From Jackrogersella multiformis (taxonomy: Eukaryota; Ascomycota; Sordariomycetes; Xylariales; Hypoxylaceae), in assembly GCA_902806575.1 (NCBI GenBank), contig CADCXD010000001.1, positions 1,922,001 to 1,986,000 on the forward strand: DNA of 64,000 bases, given 5' to 3'. The notes beneath the pieces were generated by a model, which was not told where the DNA came from, made no database searches, and saw only the letters and a program-made list of their open reading frames with translations. The position numbers were made by a program, and so were the translations under genes. Numbering within the stretch: position 1 is the first letter of the stretch; the number at the start of each line of letters is the position of its first letter. Below, piece after piece: positions 59,027 through 64,000 of the stretch.

Positions 59027-59451
59027 AATGAAAGCTTGCCGATGCGATTGAATATAATATTACAGGGCTCGTTGATGATCGGACCGAGAATGAACGTTGC
59101 TCTTGAATATAGTGAGTGTTGTATTCTTTGTGTTGTGTTGTTCACGTTGATGTAATAAATGTATGGATGTACGAAGTAATGTTTAGATAATAGAAGTCGA
59201 CATATGAGACTAGGGAAGTACCTAGGTATCTAGATACAGGGGTACGACGCCGAGTCCAAACTTCGGAGGTACCTAAGTACTTATCTAGGTGTACCTAGTT
59301 GGTGCGCCCGATAATCTACCGCTTATCGCCTTGCACTGATACCCCAATCGTCATTGTACATACATTTACCTACACCAGACCTAGCATACTACGCTCCTAT
59401 CACAGTGCATACCTATGATCAACTATACTACCTGATAATTAACATCTCAAA
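59027..59451. promoter_or_regulatory. Divergent TLS1 / acylphosphatase promoter region
   Basis: A 425-bp spacer between divergent genes, so it should hold both promoters. TACCTAGGTA-type elements lie at about 59219-59226 and 59268-59300. No convincing TATA box was seen. Confidence 0.5.
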
Positions 59452-59997
59452 ATGTCACAAAGAGTAAGTCAAGTTCTTACTTTAGATAAGTCATAATATC
59501 AATATATATAGTTGGAATTAGGTAACTAAACAAGTCTCAGGTCTACTTTCTTGCCCACGGCCGAGTTCAAGGTATGGACTCCACCATGGTAGATAGCAAA
59601 CTACCTACACAGCGCTTAACCTAGTGCACTATACTCTATCCTATCGCCAGGCTGAGAGGCTGACGTCACAATATGACAAGGCGTGAGCTACCGATACTTT
59701 GCCCACAAGAAGGCGGCAGAGCACAACATCACGGGATGGTGTCGCAACACCGAGAACGGGAAAGTGAGCAACCGCTGTGCTTCTTTCTGGTCCTGCTTGC
59801 TATCTTATCATCATACCCCGAAAAGGTACTCACGCCATGTGTTCTAGGTTGAAGGCGAGGCTCAAGGGGACGAGAACTCCATCAAGTCCTTTCTGAAGGA
59901 GCTCGACCGAGGCCCGACTCATGCTCATGTCGTCAGACTGGACAAAGAATCCCGTGACGTGCTGGAAGGCGATGCCCGCTTCGAGGTACGCAGATAG
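59452..59997 (+). CDS. Acylphosphatase, 4 exons
   Basis: Acylphosphatase hydrolyses the carboxyl-phosphate bond of acyl phosphates such as carbamoyl phosphate and 1,3-bisphosphoglycerate in the cytosol. Exons 59452-59463 (12 nt), 59541-59571 (31 nt), 59681-59763 (83 nt) and 59848-59997 join in phase to 91 aa, the usual size. The phosphate loop GRVQGVSYR includes catalytic Arg19, and Asn37 in TGWCRNTENG is the second catalytic residue, 18 residues later as in the family. The C-terminus ends EGDARFEVRR. The first intron follows MSQR. Introns are 77, 109 and 84 nt. Because the exons are so short, no diagnostic ORF appears. It converges with PRP16 (149-bp gap) and diverges from TLS1. Confidence 0.93.
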
Positions 59998-60146
59998 GAG
60001 GCGAGGACCAACTGTAGAGCAACTCGGGCCTTGACAAACCGACAACATCAAGATAAGCTGTATTTACATCCTATAACCCATAAGTCATAAACCATGAAAT
60101 GAGCCTAGATTTAATGGTATCCCAAATATCATAAACACGCTACTTC

Positions 60147-63146
60147 TCAGAAGCCCCTGCCTTTCCTCTTAGCCACGGGTTTCTTCACCACACCAGACGT
60201 GATGATCTTCTTTGCCACGTTCTTGACTACGGGCTTCTTGGTCGCCTTTTCCTCTTCCTGTTTCTTCTGCTCTTCATACCTCTTCTTGTCTTCCGCCATC
60301 TTAGCCTCGATCTCCATCTTGCGATTGAACTCGGTCTCCGTGATGCGCTTTTCTCGAGCCGAGTATCCTTTTTCCTTAACCGAATAGAATACGCCACCTA
60401 GCTCCGCGAGCCAATGGGGGTCGACGGATGTTACTGTGGACATATACTCTTTCGAGGTGAGGATCAATTCGTGATAAATAACGTAGTCAGGTAAAAAACC
60501 GAGACCGTATAGGGCGCTTGTGGGATGGAGTTGCACAGTGACCGATGTGCGTAAATTGATATACTCTCCGATACCCTTGACCTTGGCTGCCTGATGGTAA
60601 TAGCCAGAGCAGATGCACTTGCGAATGATGTCCCAGTCCGTGCCGCAGCTGATCATCTGCATCTTTTGCATCTTCATGATGTCGAGTAGTTGGTCTCTAA
60701 TCTCTTTCGCTCTGCGCAGGGACTTCGGGTGCAGAAAATGACGCGTGCACCAACCATCCGAATGACCATTGGTCTTCCATTGCGAATACACATGAAGGTA
60801 GGTGAGATGGTCAGACTCGGGTACGAAGAACTTTTCGCGTGCGGCATCAGACTCTTCTTGCCGCTCCCTTGGTCGATAGAAGACATTAGGGACCGAGAGC
60901 ATGGAGACGATGGTCACCATTTCCTCGCTGCAACCGTACTCTTCGGACATGATAAGAAGCTTTGCTAGGGACGGGTCCATAGGGAAAGCATTCATCTTAG
61001 ATCCTAGATCTGTCAACTCTCCGAGGTTGTCTAATGCGCCCAAGGCCCAGAGGTCAAAAAGAGAAGTGGTGATGGTATCTTGAGGTGGCGGATCCATGAA
61101 ATCGAAATCAAGCAAGTCTCGGACACCTAGCGATTTGAGAAGGAGTACCGTATTGCTAAGGTTTGTCCTTTGGATTTCGGGTATCGTCTGGATATACAGT
61201 TCATCTTTAAACGCCTTCTCGGTATATAAGCGGAATGCTTTGCCCGGGCCCGTTCGGCCTGCACGGCCTGCTCGTTGGCCGCCGTTCGCTTGAGAGATTG
61301 GCGTGATCTGTAGCGTGTCCATACCCATCCGGGGATTGTACACCTTTAGTTTGGAATACCCTGCATCCACCACATACATGATACCATCGACTGTCAAACT
61401 GGTCTCAGCAATATTCGTAGCCACGATACATTTCCGCACCCCAGGCGCTGCCCTGTCGAAGATCTTAGCCTGAAGGTCCGCGGGCATCTGACTGTATATC
61501 GGAAGGATGCTGAGCTTTGGCGGATCATTCAGTGCATCCAGACGTTCCCGTACTAATTCGCAGGTACACTCGATGTCTTCCTGGCCTGTCATAAATACCA
61601 GAATGTCGCCAGGACCCATTGATACATGAATCGCGAGCACTTGTTGAACAGCTTGATCAACGTAGTCTTCGACCGGTGACCGGTGAAACATGATATCGAC
61701 GGGAAAAGTTCGACCCGGGATGGTGAACTCGGGTGCTCCGCCAAAGAAATCTGAAAATCGCTTCGAATTCATGGTGGCTGACGTGACAATTAGCTTAAGG
61801 TCCCTTCGGCGCTGCAATATCTTGTTGAAAAGTCCCATTAGTACATCCGTATTAAGAGCTCGCTCGTGAGCCTCGTCCATAATTACGCACGAGTAGCGGT
61901 CTAAGTCTCTTTCGTTGAGCGATTCTCGAAGTAGAACACCATCCGTCATGTATTTGATGACGGTATCTTTGCTAGTGCAGTCTTCGAACCGAATAGCGTA
62001 ACCAACCGTACTGCCGAGTTTGACCTCCATCTCCTCGGCCACTCGTTTGGCCACACTCATGGCAGCCACTCGGCGAGGTTGCGTACAGCCAATAATTCCC
62101 CGTACCCCGTAACCTTCTTCGTATAGGAACTGTGTGAGCTGCGTCGTCTTTCCCGAACCAGTTTCGCCAACCACGATGACAACTTGGTTGTCCCTGATAA
62201 CCCTCAGGAGATCTTCTCGCACCGCGAATGCGGGTAGGAACTCCCTCTGCTCCCGCAACGTCTTGCTCTGGCTGAACGCGCTTGCGCCGTCGTTCTTTTT
62301 CATGTGCTCGCTAAATTTATTGGTTCCAGATTTCGGGGCGTCTTCTTCCGTCGCTATCGGCAGGGCGCTGTCACCCTCGTCCTCCTTGACGCCCATGAGA
62401 TTTCCAAGGGCAGTACCAGCCATATTAGTAGCCTCTTGGGCTTGTCGCTGGCGTTCTCTCTGCTGTCTCCTCTCCCTCACCACACGGCTGCCTTTGCGAC
62501 TAAATACGGCCATATCACTTTGGTAATCCTTGACTGCCGGGACAGGTTCTAACTGCTTGGTAAATACAGTCCGTCCATCCAGAAAGGGGGGCTTCAGGTC
62601 GTGAACCAGTAGATGGACACGGGTCCCCTCGTCGTCATTATCGAAATCATCCCCTAATCCTCGTCGTTGAGCGACACCGGACGTAAGCATACGGTTCGTC
62701 TCCCAGGCATCGTTATCCTTTTGCCTTTGTAACTGACGCGCATTCATATGTCTTCCTGCCTTCTTCTCGATCATTTCAGCTTCCCGTTGCTGCTGCTCGA
62801 CCCAGGACGTGTCGTAGGAGCCAAAAGGATTATGAGAGTCATCGCCGAAGGTGTGACCGCCAGTCTCATCGCCAGCATACCAGTCGCGATCGAGGGCATT
62901 CTGTTCCTCTGCGCTCACCAGCGGTTCCGGGCCGACGAATTCGTGCTGCTTAGGGGTCGATGGATAATTAGATTGGGCACGAGGAGTGGAAGCGCGCGAG
63001 TTGGAGCCATGATATTGGAGGTGACCGTGTGGCCGAGATGGATGATGACTACGGTTTGGAAGAGACGAGTAGCGGTCATCAGAGCGGAGGGGATTGAAAT
63101 CGAGTTTTCGTCTCTTGGGGCTGAAATTCCCTTCTTCCCTATCCAT
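60147..63146 (-). CDS. PRP16: Pre-mRNA-splicing DEAH-box ATPase Prp16 (DHX38 family)
   Basis: Prp16 remodels the spliceosome after the first transesterification, before exon ligation, in the nucleus. A single exon encodes 999 aa. Residues 1 to about 300 are charged and disordered. The helicase core begins near 305: Walker A GETGSGKTTQ (327-336), motif Ia TQPRRVAA (355-362), DEAH (424-427), SAT (VTSATMN), then GQRAGRAGRTGPGKAFRLY (motif VI) near 640. The HA2/OB-fold part follows, ending in a Lys-rich tail (VKKPVAKRKGRGF). The Prp16 match is better than Prp22 or Prp2 because of the N-terminal DRDWY stretch and HLLVHDLKPPFLDGR. It diverges from PWP1, sharing a 386-bp promoter region. Confidence 0.95.
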   Translation of the reverse strand: MDREEGNFSPKRRKLDFNPLRSDDRYSSLPNRSHHPSRPHGHLQYHGSNSRASTPRAQSNYPSTPKQHEFVGPEPLVSAEEQNALDRDWYAGDETGGHTFGDDSHNPFGSYDTSWVEQQQREAEMIEKKAGRHMNARQLQRQKDNDAWETNRMLTSGVAQRRGLGDDFDNDDEGTRVHLLVHDLKPPFLDGRTVFTKQLEPVPAVKDYQSDMAVFSRKGSRVVRERRQQRERQRQAQEATNMAGTALGNLMGVKEDEGDSALPIATEEDAPKSGTNKFSEHMKKNDGASAFSQSKTLREQREFLPAFAVREDLLRVIRDNQVVIVVGETGSGKTTQLTQFLYEEGYGVRGIIGCTQPRRVAAMSVAKRVAEEMEVKLGSTVGYAIRFEDCTSKDTVIKYMTDGVLLRESLNERDLDRYSCVIMDEAHERALNTDVLMGLFNKILQRRRDLKLIVTSATMNSKRFSDFFGGAPEFTIPGRTFPVDIMFHRSPVEDYVDQAVQQVLAIHVSMGPGDILVFMTGQEDIECTCELVRERLDALNDPPKLSILPIYSQMPADLQAKIFDRAAPGVRKCIVATNIAETSLTVDGIMYVVDAGYSKLKVYNPRMGMDTLQITPISQANGGQRAGRAGRTGPGKAFRLYTEKAFKDELYIQTIPEIQRTNLSNTVLLLKSLGVRDLLDFDFMDPPPQDTITTSLFDLWALGALDNLGELTDLGSKMNAFPMDPSLAKLLIMSEEYGCSEEMVTIVSMLSVPNVFYRPRERQEESDAAREKFFVPESDHLTYLHVYSQWKTNGHSDGWCTRHFLHPKSLRRAKEIRDQLLDIMKMQKMQMISCGTDWDIIRKCICSGYYHQAAKVKGIGEYINLRTSVTVQLHPTSALYGLGFLPDYVIYHELILTSKEYMSTVTSVDPHWLAELGGVFYSVKEKGYSAREKRITETEFNRKMEIEAKMAEDKKRYEEQKKQEEEKATKKPVVKNVAKKIITSGVVKKPVAKRKGRGF

Positions 63147-63532
63147 TTTGAATATTTTATTTGCCCTATGGGGGCGAGCTAGGAAGAATTGCAGTCGTCT
63201 CCGGGGATTCTAAAAGGACTCTTAGAAGAAAACAAAAAAAAGGTGAAGGTGGACAGGGTGGATTCAATAGAGCTGGCTGTGTTAAGTTCCAAGGATAACT
63301 GCTGTTTAAAAGAGGAGACCCATTATAATTTTTTATCGATACTTACCTATCGATACTTATCAAATCTTATCAAGACTCATTGAAAGTATGTGCCCCGCTA
63401 AAAAATTGCATCGATTTTTGTAAATTCAAAAGAATTTAAAAGTTGGCGGGGCTCTCAATCTTCAAATTTCTTGTACATTACAATACCTACCTACCTACCT
63501 AAGGTACCGAATCGAGTCGCAAACAACCAACC
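63147..63532. promoter_or_regulatory. Divergent PRP16 / PWP1 promoter region
   Basis: A 386-bp AT-rich spacer between two divergent essential genes. A TACCTACCTACCTAAGGTACC element lies at 63484-63504, about 30 bp before the PWP1 ATG, and a short direct repeat of ATCGATACTTA at 63336-63361. No TATA box was convincing. Confidence 0.55.
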
Positions 63533-64000
63533 ATGTCGTCTATGATCACGACGTCCGCCTGGGTGCCGCGAGGCTTTGCGGCGCCTTTCCCGGCCAAATA
63601 TGATTTCGACGAGGCCGAGTTCGACAGGATAGCTAACCTAGCTAAGTTACAGCTAGACGACGCGAAGGAGGATCTTCAAGAAGCGCAAGAAGAAGAAGAT
63701 GAGGAGCAAGATGGCATGGATGATGCGAAAGACACAGGCGACTCGGATGCTAAGCCTTCATCGGAGAATGGCGAGGTTGAAGAGTAGGATTTACTCTTTC
63801 TTATGTTATTTCCGATTAACCACTAATTATATTAAAAGTATTGACCTTGACGATGATGACCTAAAGAAGTACGACCTGGAACACTACGACGACGACGAGG
63901 AAGAGGCCGAGGGTCAGAGCATGGATATGTTTGGAAACATAAAATCCTTAGCATATTACGAATCCAACAAAGACGATCCGTACATTACAATGCCTGAGGG
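63533..64000 (+). CDS. PWP1: Periodic tryptophan protein 1 (Pwp1), N-terminal part, 3' truncated by window
   Basis: Pwp1 is a WD-repeat protein of the nucleolus needed for pre-60S ribosome assembly. Exon 1 (63533-63783) starts MSSMITTSAWVPRGFAAPFP, a family hallmark, then an acidic coiled region. A 55-nt intron (63784-63838, GTAGGA...AAAAG) is followed by exon 2 from 63839, encoding DIDLDDDDLKKYDLEHYDDD and then MFGNIKSLAYYESNKDDPYI, which leads into the first WD repeat. Phase agrees (a codon for Asp is split). The window ends before the WD repeats. Without the intron the frame stops at 63787, so the splice decides the gene. Confidence 0.92.

Noticed and set aside
60147..63146. Assignment to Prp22 or Prp2 instead of Prp16
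   Set aside because: No S1 domain at the N-terminus, and the N-terminal DRDWY and LLVHDLKPPFLDGR text fits Prp16.

Overview
The window is nuclear DNA of a filamentous ascomycete (Pezizomycotina). The genes carry many short introns (about 45-120 nt, GT-AG, often with CTAAC/CTGAC-like branch sites). The best recognised proteins are typical ascomycete housekeeping proteins, and coding GC exceeds intergenic GC. A Sordariomycete, perhaps Xylariales-like, is my guess from the very frequent palindromic motif TACCTAGGTA; I could not test this.

Layout. 1-5 kb: the C-terminal end of an unidentified gene, TMA7 (ribosome-associated) and, divergently, the spliceosomal kinase PRP4. 5-15 kb: a gene-poor stretch with only microsatellites and TACCTAGGTA repeats. 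15-16.5 kb: a Ran1/Pat1-type kinase with an apparent 1-nt frameshift. 16.5-29.7 kb: an accessory-looking stretch holding a secreted, kexin-site-bearing repeat protein, an aspartyl-protease-like membrane protein without catalytic motifs, and a decayed gene whose stops all fit C-to-T mutation (RIP-like). 29.8-34 kb: a GC-rich CitE/HpcH-type lyase and a 920-aa low-complexity protein. 37.6-46.1 kb: a glycine-rich RRM protein, a ChaC-type gamma-glutamylcyclotransferase with an inconsistent splice phase, a penta-EF-hand protein and a metallo-beta-lactamase-like protein. 49.3-50.2 kb: a Sulfotransfer_4-type protein. 50.2-54 kb: a repeat-dense gene-free stretch. 54-64 kb: a fungal zinc-finger/RING-like protein, TLS1, a four-exon acylphosphatase, PRP16 and the start of PWP1.

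How the genes relate. PRP4 kinase, the PRP16 helicase, TLS1 and the RRM protein all act on pre-mRNA. TMA7 and PWP1 act on ribosomes. They lie in separate transcription units, so I read this as ordinary housekeeping gene density, not a cluster. No polyketide synthase, NRPS, terpene synthase, transposase, CRISPR array or tRNA gene was recognised. The most interesting parts are the kexin-repeat secreted protein, the protease-like membrane protein near it, the RIP-like relic, two possible gene-breaking indels and the TACCTAGGTA repeat family. Exon coordinates come from splice signals, reading-phase agreement and remembered family conservation; no search was run.
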